Shown here: piece after piece, positions 1-7,637 of the stretch | Numbering within the stretch: position 1 is the first letter of the stretch | Layout of the letters: every line of letters starts with the position of its first letter | Assembly: GCA_946481205.1 (NCBI GenBank) | Contig: CAMLNB010000061.1 | Coordinates: 1 to 17,125 of the forward strand | Origin: an uncultured Kangiella sp. | GTDB taxonomy: Bacteria; Pseudomonadota; Gammaproteobacteria; Enterobacterales; DSM-103792 | Length of the DNA stretch: 17,125 nt | Reading direction: 5' to 3' | Translations under genes and position numbers: made by a program | Notes under the pieces: model-generated | The model's input: the letters and a program-made list of their open reading frames with translations, nothing else | Databases searched by the model: none | Told to the model about the DNA's origin: nothing

Positions 1-437
1 CCGGCAGCGAGCGCGATTGGCAGCAGCAATTCGCCGATCTCGTCTTCATCCGGTTCAAACCACGCGTCTTCGCGCAGGTTGACACCGTCCATGAAGCCGA
101 GCGCCCAGCCGCGCAGCGGCGCCGCATCCGGATCGTCACCGAGCAGCAGCGGGCAGGGCAGGCGCAGTGGCTTACCGGAATACAGTTCGCGGGCAATGTA
201 ATCGGCCAGATTGCGCAACGTGCCTTCGATTTGCTGCTGCTCCTCGTCGTCGGCAAACTCCGGGTCTTCGACAAAAATTTCCGCCAGCCATTCGTTTTCC
301 GGCACTTCGATCGGCGAAATGGCCAGTGCGGTCAGAAAGCCGTGGGTCTGGACATAGTCGTAGCATTCTTCGCTGACGGCGTCGGAAACCAGAAAAGCTT
401 GCAAGGTGGCGAGATCGGCCGGGGTCGGGATGGGCAT
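1..437 (-). CDS. YecA/UPF0149 family protein, C-terminal part outside the window
   Basis: Reading leftward from ATG 437, the frame stays open to the window edge (145 codons), so the 3' end is missing. The N-terminus reads MPIPTPADLATLQAFLVSD. Further in come the segments THGFLTALAISP and RGWALGFMDGV and an acidic stretch EPDEDEIGELLLP. The 'GFLTA' and 'W..GFMDG' segments are the recognisable signature of the UPF0149/YecA/YgfB helical family. Members of the YecA branch carry a C-terminal SEC-C zinc motif, which would lie beyond the edge. The molecular role of the family is poorly defined. The gene is divergent from selO, with about 116 bp between the two starts. The family call rests on motif recall and the length is incomplete. 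Confidence 0.8.
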   Translation of the reverse strand, partial: MPIPTPADLATLQAFLVSDAVSEECYDYVQTHGFLTALAISPIEVPENEWLAEIFVEDPEFADDEEQQQIEGTLRNLADYIARELYSGKPLRLPCPLLLGDDPDAAPLRGWALGFMDGVNLREDAWFEPDEDEIGELLLPIALAA

Positions 438-518
438 GATGGGCTCGGAACAAGCGCGGGATGCCGGCATTGTCGCACCGGCGCGGGTGGCTTGAAAGCA
501 GGCGATGCGTCACCGCCG

Positions 519-524
519 TATACT
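519..524 (+). promoter_or_regulatory. possible -10 element for selO
   Basis: TATACT lies 30 bp before the chosen selO start, in the gap between the divergent genes. A TTGAAA at 492-497 sits upstream, but the 21-bp spacing is too long for a normal sigma-70 promoter. Only the -10 is plausible. Confidence 0.25.
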
Positions 525-553
525 GGCAGTCCACGTCGTACCCGGATGCCACC

Positions 554-2020
554 ATGGCCCGCCTTGAAGCGCTCAATTACCAACCACACTTTGCCTCGCT
601 CGGCGAACCGTTCTCCGTGCCGGTGACGCCGACGCCGCTGGATTCACCGCATCTGGTCGCGTTCAGTGAGGACGCTGCCGCCTTGATCGACCTTGACCCG
701 AATGAGGCGAGCCGGCCGGAGCTGCCGTTTCTGTTCAGCGGTGGCGCTTCGCTGACCGGTTGGCAGCCGCGGGCAATGGTCTATTCCGGGCACCAGTTCG
801 GCGTCTACGTGCCACGACTCGGCGATGGTCGTGCGCTGCTGCTGGCAGAAGTGCGCAACCCTCGCGGCGAGAACTGGCAGCTGCACCTGAAAGGCGCCGG
901 CCAGACCCCGTATTCGCGCATGGGCGATGGCCGCGCCGTGCTGCGCTCATCGATTCGCGAATTCCTCTGCTCGGAGGCCATGCATGCGCTGGGCATTCCG
1001 ACTACGCGCGCGCTGTGCGTAATTGGCTCCACCGAAAAGGTTTATCGCGAAACGGTTGAGACCGGTGCCACCGTCGTCCGCATGGCGCCGAGTCACACCC
1101 GCTTTGGCAGCTTTCAGTATTTTGCGATGACCGGTCAGCACGAACCACTGAAGCAGCTGCTCGATTTCACCATTGCGGAACATTTTCCCCAACACGCCGG
1201 TGAGTCGCATGCCGGCATCCGCTTTTTTACCGACGTGGTGCGGCGCACGGCCGAGCTGATGGCGCAGTGGCAGGCGTTCGGTTTCGCACATGGAGTGATG
1301 AACACCGACAATATGTCGGTGCTCGGGTTGACACTCGATTACGGTCCGTTCGGGTTCATGGATGCTTACAAGCCCGGTTATGTCTGCAACCATTCCGATC
1401 ACAGTGGTCGTTATGCTTTTGACGAGCAACCGACTGTGGCTTTGTGGAATCTGTGCCGATTCGCCGAAGCCCTGCTGCCGTTGCTGGAGAAGGAAGCGCT
1501 GGGCGCTGCGCTGGCTGAATTCGAGCCAGTGGTGGTGGAACGCTACGCCACCTTGATGCGCGGCAAGCTTGGCCTGACCCATCCGGAAGAGGATGACCGG
1601 GTGCTCAGCAGCGAGCTGCTGCGCCTGATGGCGAGTAATGGCGCCGATTTTCCGCGCAGCTTCCGGGCACTGAGCTATTTGAGCGATGCCGCGGATGCTC
1701 GTGATGCGCTGTTTCTGGATGAGTTTGCCGACCGGGAGGCAGCCGCAAACTGGCTGTTGCTGTGGCGGGCGCGGTTGGCGCGTGAAGGCAGCATTGCCGT
1801 CCAGCGGCAAGCGATTCAGCAGCGACATAATCCCAAATATGTGCTGCGTAATCACCTGGCCCAGATCGCGATTGAAAAAGCGCAAGCGGGTGATTTCTCG
1901 GAAGTACAAAAGCTGCACCAGATACTTCGGCAACCGTTTGCTGAACAACCGGAGCACGAGGCTTACGCTGCCTTACCGCCAGACTGGGCCCAGCAGTTGG
2001 AAATCTCTTGCTCGTCGTAA
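554..2020 (+). CDS. selO: protein adenylyltransferase SelO (YdiU family)
   Basis: SelO has a protein-kinase fold that binds ATP in a flipped orientation and transfers AMP, not phosphate, to Ser/Thr/Tyr of target proteins. It is linked to oxidative-stress responses. The predicted protein has 488 residues, normal for the family. Visible motifs include the HLKGAGQTPYSRMGDGRA segment with Lys113, the NTDN motif with Asp252/Asn253, and Asp262 in the LDYGPFG motif. These match the numbering I recall for the Pseudomonas syringae enzyme. Cys278 (GYVCNHSD) and Cys486 (third from the end, in CSS) correspond to the Escherichia coli cysteines reported to form a regulatory disulfide, so redox control is likely retained. 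The frame is open back to ATG 461, but homology begins at MARLEALNYQ, so ATG 554 is chosen. No strong ribosome site precedes it. It may be transcribed together with the two following genes. Confidence 0.95.
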   Translation: MARLEALNYQPHFASLGEPFSVPVTPTPLDSPHLVAFSEDAAALIDLDPNEASRPELPFLFSGGASLTGWQPRAMVYSGHQFGVYVPRLGDGRALLLAEVRNPRGENWQLHLKGAGQTPYSRMGDGRAVLRSSIREFLCSEAMHALGIPTTRALCVIGSTEKVYRETVETGATVVRMAPSHTRFGSFQYFAMTGQHEPLKQLLDFTIAEHFPQHAGESHAGIRFFTDVVRRTAELMAQWQAFGFAHGVMNTDNMSVLGLTLDYGPFGFMDAYKPGYVCNHSDHSGRYAFDEQPTVALWNLCRFAEALLPLLEKEALGAALAEFEPVVVERYATLMRGKLGLTHPEEDDRVLSSELLRLMASNGADFPRSFRALSYLSDAADARDALFLDEFADREAAANWLLLWRARLAREGSIAVQRQAIQQRHNPKYVLRNHLAQIAIEKAQAGDFSEVQKLHQILRQPFAEQPEHEAYAALPPDWAQQLEISCSS

Positions 2021-2081
2021 CAGCAGTCGGCCGCGCTTGAGATACCGCAGTTACTGAGCGGTGTGGCTGGCTATGCTCACT

Positions 2082-2105
2082 TCCCCTCCTTAACAAAGGG
2101 GGAGA
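2082..2105. repeat. short stem-loop between selO and the DUF456 gene
   Basis: A C/T-rich arm (CCCCTCCTT) faces an A/G-rich arm (AAGGGGG) around an AACA loop, with one G-T pair and one mismatch. No T-run follows, so it is not a standard terminator. The style resembles dispersed intergenic stem-loops seen in many proteobacteria; only one copy is in this window. Confidence 0.35.
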
Positions 2106-2143
2106 GTAAACCAACGAGTATTTCACTTCACCGAGGTAGCTTG

Positions 2144-2626
2144 ATGACGACATTTTTGCTTTGGTCCGCCGTCTTCACCCTGATTGCCATCGGCCTGGTT
2201 GGCATCGTGTTTCCGTTGCTGCCCGGCGCGACCTTTCTGTTCGCTGGCATGTGGCTGGCAGCATGGATTGAGGATTACCAGCGTATCAGTGTCGGTACCA
2301 TCTGGTGGCTGTTCGCCTTGATGCTGTTGTCCTTTGTCGTCGACTGGGTTGCCAGCGCGCTAGGCGCCAAAAAAGCCGGCGCTTCGAAAGCAGCGATTAT
2401 CGGCGCGACACTCGGCTCCATTTTCGGCGTGCTCGTTGGCTTCTGGGGGCTGCTGATTTTCCCGTTTGTCGGGGCTTTTATCGGTGAGTTGATGACCCAC
2501 GGCGACCAACTGCGGGCGCACAAGGTCGGATTCGCTGCCTGGCTTGGTACCATGCTGGGTCTGATTACCAAGATTGCGATTGCTTTTGCAATGTTGGGCA
2601 TCTTTGTCTTGGCGTGGTTCTTCTAG
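2144..2626 (+). CDS. DUF456 family small membrane protein
   Basis: This is a 160-residue, very hydrophobic protein with about four or five membrane segments. It has glycine-rich stretches (KKAGASKAAIIGATLGSIFG and FPFVGAFIGEL) and a characteristic FPLLPGATFLFAGMWLA segment near the N-terminus. These match the DUF456 family of inner-membrane proteins, whose function is unknown. The Gly-zipper-like repeats are typical of the family. ATG 2144 is chosen because it follows a GAGGTAG ribosome site 4 bp away and begins directly at the first membrane helix. The frame extends upstream to 2063 through the stem-loop, which is unlikely to be translated. It follows selO after 123 bp and precedes the PD40 gene by 47 bp, suggesting a common rightward transcript. 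Confidence 0.85.
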   Translation: MTTFLLWSAVFTLIAIGLVGIVFPLLPGATFLFAGMWLAAWIEDYQRISVGTIWWLFALMLLSFVVDWVASALGAKKAGASKAAIIGATLGSIFGVLVGFWGLLIFPFVGAFIGELMTHGDQLRAHKVGFAAWLGTMLGLITKIAIAFAMLGIFVLAWFF

Positions 2627-2673
2627 TGGTGCTTAGCTGTACCTCAGGTGGACGTTAAAGAGCGAGATCTGCC

Positions 2674-3573
2674 GTGACCTCTGCGTTTGCAGGATTTTGT
2701 TTCTCGGTGTGTTTGTGCGCATTGCCGGCGGCAGCGTCGGAAGCCAGGCATTGGACACCTGACGCACTGTCGACCACAGCCTATGAGTCATCGCCGGCGT
2801 TCACGCCAGATGGTCGTGAGCTGTTTTTCATGCGTGCGGATCGGAGCTTTCAGAACTATCAACTGTTTTGGACGCAATGCCAGGCTTCAGGATGGTCGGC
2901 ACCTCGGCCGCCGCCGTTTGCTGCGCCTGCGCCGATTCTTGAAGGTGATCCGTTTGTGACCGCGGATGGCCAGCGCGTTTACTACATCTCCTCTCGCCAT
3001 GGTGTCGAGCTCGGTCGAGGTAATGAGGACCTCGATATCTGGTTCGCTGATCGTCTTCCCGACGGCCGTTGGTCGAGCACTGCACAGCGCCTGCCAGAGC
3101 CAGTCAACTCCACCGACTCGGAATTGTTACCGCGTCAGGTTGCCGATGGCCGCTTGTATTTTGGTTCCGCCCGGCCAGGTGGTCTTGGCGGGATGGATAT
3201 TTACTCGGCTCACACCGACGGAAAAGAGCGGTGGTCGGTGAGTAATCTTGGCCATCCGATCAATACCGACAAGAATGAATATGAAGCAGAAGTCTCTCCC
3301 GACCAACGCACGTTGATCTTGGTCGCAGACCGCGGTGATCGCTCGCATCTTTATTTGTTTACCCGCAAGACGCTTGCTGAAAACTGGATTGAGCAAGCGC
3401 GGTTACCGGCGTTCTCATCCGTTTTTCAGGTGGGTCCGCTGCTTTCTCCTGCCGGTGATCGCGTACTCTTTGCCCAGGCGGAGGACAAGCGATCTGGCGA
3501 ACTCTTTCTGCTGGATCTGGCATCCGCACCTGACCCGAAATGGCCACCCACCTGTTCTCCATCCGGAAAGTGA
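2674..3573 (+). CDS. secreted PD40/TolB-like beta-propeller protein
   Basis: The protein has 299 residues and a signal peptide ending near LPAAASEA, so it is exported to the periplasm. The mature part has recurring propeller blades of the WD40-like PD40 (TolB) type: SPAFTPDGRELFFM, GDPFVTADGQRVYYISS, a SARPGGLGGMDIY segment, EVSPDQRTLILVADRG and LLSPAGDRVLFAQ. The SARPGG..G..DIY motif is usual in PD40 proteins of Gram-negative bacteria. Such proteins are thought to serve as interaction scaffolds, but no specific partner can be inferred here. The start is GTG 2674; an in-frame stop at 2656-2658 rules out anything much further upstream, and a later ATG (2830) would remove the signal peptide. 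A purine-rich AAAGAGCGAG lies upstream. It is the last gene of the rightward group and is followed by a stem-loop. Confidence 0.8.
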   Translation: MTSAFAGFCFSVCLCALPAAASEARHWTPDALSTTAYESSPAFTPDGRELFFMRADRSFQNYQLFWTQCQASGWSAPRPPPFAAPAPILEGDPFVTADGQRVYYISSRHGVELGRGNEDLDIWFADRLPDGRWSSTAQRLPEPVNSTDSELLPRQVADGRLYFGSARPGGLGGMDIYSAHTDGKERWSVSNLGHPINTDKNEYEAEVSPDQRTLILVADRGDRSHLYLFTRKTLAENWIEQARLPAFSSVFQVGPLLSPAGDRVLFAQAEDKRSGELFLLDLASAPDPKWPPTCSPSGK

Positions 3574-3647
3574 GTCTGTGCTGAGGGGTTTCGCTGTCGC
3601 TAATGGCTGCCGTCATAGCGGCGGCGTGATAAGCAGAAGGCATTTGT

Positions 3648-3675
3648 GAACAGGGCGCCATTTGGCGCCCTGTTC
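3648..3675. terminator. 12-bp stem-loop between convergent genes
   Basis: GAACAGGGCGCC and its exact complement enclose an ATTT loop, between the ends of the rightward PD40 gene and the leftward TonB receptor gene. Neither side has a proper T-run, so termination efficiency is uncertain, but the placement suits a bidirectional terminator. Confidence 0.55.
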
Positions 3676-3685
3676 ATAAGTGATG

Positions 3686-5962
3686 TTAGAAATTGAATCG
3701 CACGCCTGCATGCCAAGACCGCCCCATCTGTGGCGCAATATCTTTCAGGAACGACGTGTGCAAACGCACGTCCTCATCAAGCAGGTTGCTGCCACGCACG
3801 AACAGATCGGCGTTGGTGTCGCCGATGTAGACGCGGTAAATGAGGCCAGCATTAACCAAGGTGTAGCCATCGGTTTCGGTCTCGAATTCGGTGACGTCAT
3901 CTTGCTCGGATGCTTCAATCACATCCAGGCTGGTACGCAGATCGCCGGTGTCGAAATCAAGGCCGAGACCAAGCCGTTGCGGCGGAATGCGTGGCAGGTT
4001 GCCGCCATCATCCAGCTCGCCATCGGTTTGGTCATAGAAACTGCGCAGAATCCAGTCGCCGGCATCGGTTCTGGCGAACGTCCAATCAAACGCGACCTCA
4101 ATGCCTTGCAGCGTGGCGTCGTCCTGGAAGTATTGGAACACCGGTAGCTCATCCAGCTCGGCGCCAGTAGCCGCGGCGAAAATGAAGTCGCTGATCTGGT
4201 TGCGATACAGCGACACGATCAGGTTGGCCGTATCACCATGGTAGCGCAGACTCAAATCGATGTTGTTGGCGGTTTCGGTGTCCAGATTGACGTCGCCGAC
4301 TTCGTAACTTTGGGTGGCGACGTGCGGGCCGTCAGAGTACAGCTCTTCCGCGCTCGGCATGCGCTCGGCATGGGCATACGAAAGTGCCGTTGACCAATTG
4401 CCGCCGAGCTCATACACACCACCTACCGACCAGCTGAACGCCGTTTCGTCATATTCCGGCTGGGCGGATTCCGGAGTGATTTCCTGCTGTTCATAGCGCA
4501 GCCCGCCTTCGAGATGCAGTTTGCCGAACTCACGCTCTTCGACCAGGAAGAGCGCGGTGCTCTCCGTTTTCAACGGCGGCACGAAAGCTTCTTCTCCAAT
4601 GGCGGTGAAGTCGCGATCAGTCACCTGCAGGCCGAGCACGCCGCGCATGCCGGCAATCGGTTTGTGCACCAGTTCCAACCGGCTGTCAGTGGCTTTGTTC
4701 TCGAAGGTGGTACCGACTTCATCGCCTTCCAGTTCGACGTGTTCATAGTCGTTGCGACCAACGCGCAGTTTCAGTGTTTCGAAACCGGGCAGCGGTTCAT
4801 CCAGACGTGCTTTCAGATCGGTCCGGCGCTGTTCCAGATCGATACGCACCGGCACTTCTTCTTCCTCTTCGACGGGTGGTTCTTCACCTTCGTCGTGGTG
4901 GTGATGGTGGCCGGGAATACCGTAGTTGGTGTTGTAGGTACTGAAAGCAATGCCGATAAAACCGCGCTCGCCGATCAACGATGCGCCAAGGGTGCCGCCG
5001 TCGCTGTCGATGTTGCTGTTCTCGAGCACGCCATGTGCCAGCGCTTCGCCTTCATGTTCGCCAGCTTCTTCTTCCGGAAAACGTTCGGCCTCGCCTGGGA
5101 TCTCCATGTCATCGGTTTCGCGGCTGAACGCATTCAGGTGGAACGCAAACACGCCGCTGCCGCCGTCGAGTGCAGCAGCGATGCTGCGCTCGTCGTTGCC
5201 GGTTTGGCCACGCAATTCGACTGCGCCTTCCACGCCATCCTTCTGGGTTTCCGGAATGCGACGATCAATGACGTTGACAACACCACCAATGGCGCCGCTG
5301 CCGTACAGCAGCGTGGCCGGGCCGCGCAGTACTTCAATCTGCTCGGTGGTCAGTGGTTCGGCCGCGACATTGTGATCGGCCGAAACGGTCGACGCATCGA
5401 GCGTGCCGACGCCGTCTTGCAGCATCTGTACACGAGCGCCGGCGAGACCGCGAATGACCGGCCGTGACGAGCCAGCACCGAACGACGAGGCGCTGACTCC
5501 CGGTTGATTGTCGAGCGTTTCGCCAAGGGTGGCGCCGCGCGCTTTCAGCAGATCGTCACCTGCCAGCACTTGAGCCGGCGTGGCCATTTCCAGCGTGCGA
5601 TGTTCCAGCGCGCTGGCATTGACGACCATGTGCTCGACATCGTTGTCGAGTTGCAAGGTCAATTCCAGATCGGTTTCGGCGACAGCGATTTCGCGATTCA
5701 AATGGCCATGACGGCCGGCTTCGATATCCAGCAGCAGGGTGCCGGTGCTGACGTTTTCCAGAGCAAAGCGGCCATCGGCATCGGTCTGGACAATCTGTTT
5801 GAGCGCCGGCACCCGGATGCGGGCATTGGCAACCGGCTTTTGATTGGCATCAAGCAATTGACCGCGCACGGTGGCGGCTTCAACGGCCGCGAATGGCGCG
5901 GCAAACACGCTGGCAACGGCCAGCGCCAGAAACGTTTTTTTCTTCGCAAAAGGCATGCGCAT
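3686..5962 (-). CDS. TonB-dependent outer-membrane receptor, ZnuD-like (probable zinc uptake)
   Basis: The protein has 758 residues. A signal peptide ends near AAVEA, followed by a carboxypeptidase-regulatory-like domain (about residues 30-95, VRGQLLDANQKPVANARI). Next is a plug with RPVIRGLAGARVQMLQDGV and VLRGPATLLYGSGAIGGVVN, then a 22-strand-type barrel ending WHAGVRFNF with a terminal Phe. The plug resembles ZnuD zinc receptors. At residues 352-356 there are five consecutive His, followed by an acidic run (DEGEEPPVEEEEEVP), a plausible metal-capturing loop. ATG 5962 is preferred, with GGGAG 9 bp before it; the frame is open to 6178, but that extension has no signal-peptide logic. The gene lies downstream of a Cys/His-rich small protein, as often seen for zinc or copper receptors. 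Copper or another metal cannot be excluded from sequence alone. Confidence 0.88.
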   Translation of the reverse strand: MRMPFAKKKTFLALAVASVFAAPFAAVEAATVRGQLLDANQKPVANARIRVPALKQIVQTDADGRFALENVSTGTLLLDIEAGRHGHLNREIAVAETDLELTLQLDNDVEHMVVNASALEHRTLEMATPAQVLAGDDLLKARGATLGETLDNQPGVSASSFGAGSSRPVIRGLAGARVQMLQDGVGTLDASTVSADHNVAAEPLTTEQIEVLRGPATLLYGSGAIGGVVNVIDRRIPETQKDGVEGAVELRGQTGNDERSIAAALDGGSGVFAFHLNAFSRETDDMEIPGEAERFPEEEAGEHEGEALAHGVLENSNIDSDGGTLGASLIGERGFIGIAFSTYNTNYGIPGHHHHHDEGEEPPVEEEEEVPVRIDLEQRRTDLKARLDEPLPGFETLKLRVGRNDYEHVELEGDEVGTTFENKATDSRLELVHKPIAGMRGVLGLQVTDRDFTAIGEEAFVPPLKTESTALFLVEEREFGKLHLEGGLRYEQQEITPESAQPEYDETAFSWSVGGVYELGGNWSTALSYAHAERMPSAEELYSDGPHVATQSYEVGDVNLDTETANNIDLSLRYHGDTANLIVSLYRNQISDFIFAAATGAELDELPVFQYFQDDATLQGIEVAFDWTFARTDAGDWILRSFYDQTDGELDDGGNLPRIPPQRLGLGLDFDTGDLRTSLDVIEASEQDDVTEFETETDGYTLVNAGLIYRVYIGDTNADLFVRGSNLLDEDVRLHTSFLKDIAPQMGRSWHAGVRFNF

Positions 5963-6110
5963 CACAGCAAACTCCCAAATTCCCAAACTCTTAATATTCA
6001 ACAAGGCGAACCGGGCGACGGCGATGACCACTACCGTTGCGTTCAGGGCAACGGCGGACACGGGTCGGCGTCGTACGGCAGCGATCAAACAGGCTGGGCA
6101 GCGGCAATGG

Positions 6111-6139
6111 CCAGTAATCGAAACAACCAGTAATCGAAA
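6111..6139. repeat. 13-bp tandem direct repeat upstream of the TonB receptor gene
   Basis: CCAGTAATCGAAA occurs at 6111-6123 and again at 6127-6139, with a 3-bp gap. It lies in the roughly 250 bp between the DUF2946-like gene and the receptor start. It could be a regulator site or simple duplication; no known operator is recognised. Confidence 0.45.
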
Positions 6140-6209
6140 TGGCCACAACAATGCCGCGCGACAGCCAAGCAAGCGCACCGTCGAAGACGGTTACACGTGC
6201 CGGTTCAGA

Positions 6210-6536
6210 TCAGGCGTGGGAGCGTGTGGGTGGCCCGCGGGCCGGTGGAGGTTGGCTGCGGAAGCTCGACACCGGAGCCGGTGTCGGTGTGGCGACAAGC
6301 GGATGCGCTGGCGCCAGCGTTGCCAGTTGTGGCAATGAGGCGAGCGGGGCGCTGCCTTGATCGGCGTGGGCGCAGATTTCGCACAGCGCTTCGGCCGGAT
6401 GATGAACGCTATCGAGCCGGTGGATCAGCCCGAAGGACTGACTGGCCAGCACCAACACCACCGCGAGCAGCAGCAGACCGCGCCAGCGTTGGCGCAGTCC
6501 ACGGTAAGCAAAGACGGGATTGGTGGTCGTCATCAT
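6210..6536 (-). CDS. small DUF2946-like membrane protein with Cys/His motif
   Basis: The protein is 108 residues long. A basic N-terminus (RGLRQRWRG) is followed by one hydrophobic segment (about residues 21-38), then IHRLDSVHHPAEALCEICAH. This places His39, His45, His46, Cys52, Cys55 and His57 in a compact possible metal site. The tail is Pro/Ala-rich. Single-TM proteins with such a CxxC/His patch are annotated as DUF2946 or as 'zinc uptake chaperone', and commonly sit beside metal-related TonB receptors. Here the receptor follows about 250 bp downstream on the same strand. ATG 6536 is chosen over the adjacent ATG 6533 and an upstream TTG; none has a good ribosome site, so the exact start is unsure. 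A metal-handling role is inferred from the motif and the neighbour, not shown. Confidence 0.65.
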   Translation of the reverse strand: MMTTTNPVFAYRGLRQRWRGLLLLAVVLVLASQSFGLIHRLDSVHHPAEALCEICAHADQGSAPLASLPQLATLAPAHPLVATPTPAPVSSFRSQPPPARGPPTRSHA

Positions 6537-6602
6537 GGCGGGCAAGTCTGGCACAGCTGGCGATGGCAGCAAAGTGAATCTGGCCGTTCGGCAGCCAGAT
6601 GA

Positions 6603-6623
6603 CTGTTACCGGCTGTTAACCGG
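6603..6623. repeat. imperfect tandem repeat upstream of the DUF2946-like gene
   Basis: CTGTTACCGG is followed directly by CTGTTAACCGG, about 67 bp before the gene start. It is a possible regulator site. It does not match the Zur-box pattern I know. Confidence 0.3.
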
Positions 6624-6670
6624 CAGCGACGTACCAAACCCAGTGGCGTTACAAACCGCTGCGTGCCGAT

Positions 6671-7633
6671 TCATGGGCGGCGTTCGCTGCCGTGCTGGTG
6701 CAGGCTGGTGCTCGATTCGGCAAAGCCGGCGACAAAACCGTCGTGCTGGCTGAGCGTGAACAGGCGCTCGGCCGAGCCGAGCGTGTCGCGATAACCCAGC
6801 GTGAACACTTGGGTATGACCGGCGGCGGCGGTGGCGCGCAGATCGGTTTCGATGCGCTGGGTCCAGGGATCGGCGCTGGCGTAGGCGTTTTCGTACAGCA
6901 CGATATCCGGATTGGCCGGATGCGCTTGCATCAATGCCAAGCCGGCGATGGTGTCGCTGCCGTCTTCGTTGAGCCAGATCGCCTCGCCAATCAGATTCAG
7001 GCCGCGATTGAGCAACACCAGATTCTGCGGCTGCTCGTTCTTGAAGCTGCGAATCAGCTCGATCATCGCCCGGGTTTTTTCAATGCGAGTGTCGCGTGAC
7101 CAGGTGGGATGGGTCAGGTAACGATCAACGGTATCGGGCGTGTCGAGAAACACGCCGTGCAAACCTTGCATTAGCAGTTGCTGATGCTGCGCGCTGAGCC
7201 AGCGCTGCCACAGCGGGGCGCTGACATCGACGCGCCAAGAGGCGAATTTCTCATTCCATTCCAGCGCAACGGTGTCGAACGGTTGTTGCTCGGTAGTCGG
7301 AAGTTGCGCGACAAAGGCATCAAACGCGGCGCGTTCGCGGCTGTCGAGTTCGCCGATGCTGAGGTAGCCGATGACACGAGCATTCTGTGCTGCCGCTTTG
7401 TCGAGCAGGGCGCGCAACGTCGCTGCCGGAATTTTGCGGCTATCGAGAATCAGCAGTTCGCGCGGCTGCAGCTGGTCGTGCAGGCGCTGCAATTCGGCGG
7501 CGTCGTGGCCGTAATACAGTTGGTAGCTGTCGGCGCGGAAGTCGCGGCTGTCGAGCGTTGGCGGGGTCAGCTGGCAAGCGCTGAGCCACAGGCTGCCGAG
7601 CAGCAAAATGACACCGGAAAAAAAGCGCGACAT
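6671..7633 (-). CDS. lipoprotein of the GH114 (endo-alpha-1,4-polygalactosaminidase-like) family
   Basis: The protein has 320 residues with a lipobox LSAC (Cys20, then Gln at +2), so it is probably an outer-membrane lipoprotein. The mature part carries TIM-barrel segments typical of GH114/TM1410-type proteins: LLILDSRKIP, VIGYLSIGELDSRE, WRVDVSAPLW, GLHGVFLDTPDTVD, LVLLNRGLNL and VLYENAYAS. Characterised members cleave alpha-1,4-linked galactosamine polymers; the substrate here is unknown. The Glu and Asp of SIGELD and FLDTPD are candidate catalytic residues. ATG 7633 is preceded by GGAG at a 9-bp distance, and that ribosome site overlaps the final codons of the upstream thioredoxin-like gene, with only 4 bp between stop and start. 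The two genes are therefore probably translationally coupled and may act together at the cell surface. Confidence 0.82.
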   Translation of the reverse strand: MSRFFSGVILLLGSLWLSACQLTPPTLDSRDFRADSYQLYYGHDAAELQRLHDQLQPRELLILDSRKIPAATLRALLDKAAAQNARVIGYLSIGELDSRERAAFDAFVAQLPTTEQQPFDTVALEWNEKFASWRVDVSAPLWQRWLSAQHQQLLMQGLHGVFLDTPDTVDRYLTHPTWSRDTRIEKTRAMIELIRSFKNEQPQNLVLLNRGLNLIGEAIWLNEDGSDTIAGLALMQAHPANPDIVLYENAYASADPWTQRIETDLRATAAAGHTQVFTLGYRDTLGSAERLFTLSQHDGFVAGFAESSTSLHQHGSERRP

Positions 7634-7637
7634 CGGA

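Noticed and set aside
461..553. Upstream start for selO at ATG 461
   Set aside because: SelO homology begins at ATG 554, and a likely -10 element (519-524) lies inside the extension.
4514..5467. Open frame of 317 codons on the plus strand inside the TonB receptor gene
   Set aside because: It is antisense to the plug and barrel of a well-recognised receptor, with no ribosome site and no family resemblance.
5963..6178. N-terminal extension of the TonB receptor to 6178
   Set aside because: The signal peptide and a GGGAG ribosome site place the start at 5962; the upstream codons would put about 70 residues before the signal peptide.
5963..6670. Zur box in front of the putative zinc genes
   Set aside because: I looked for a palindrome of the GTTATA...TATAAC type on both strands and found none; the repeats present do not fit.
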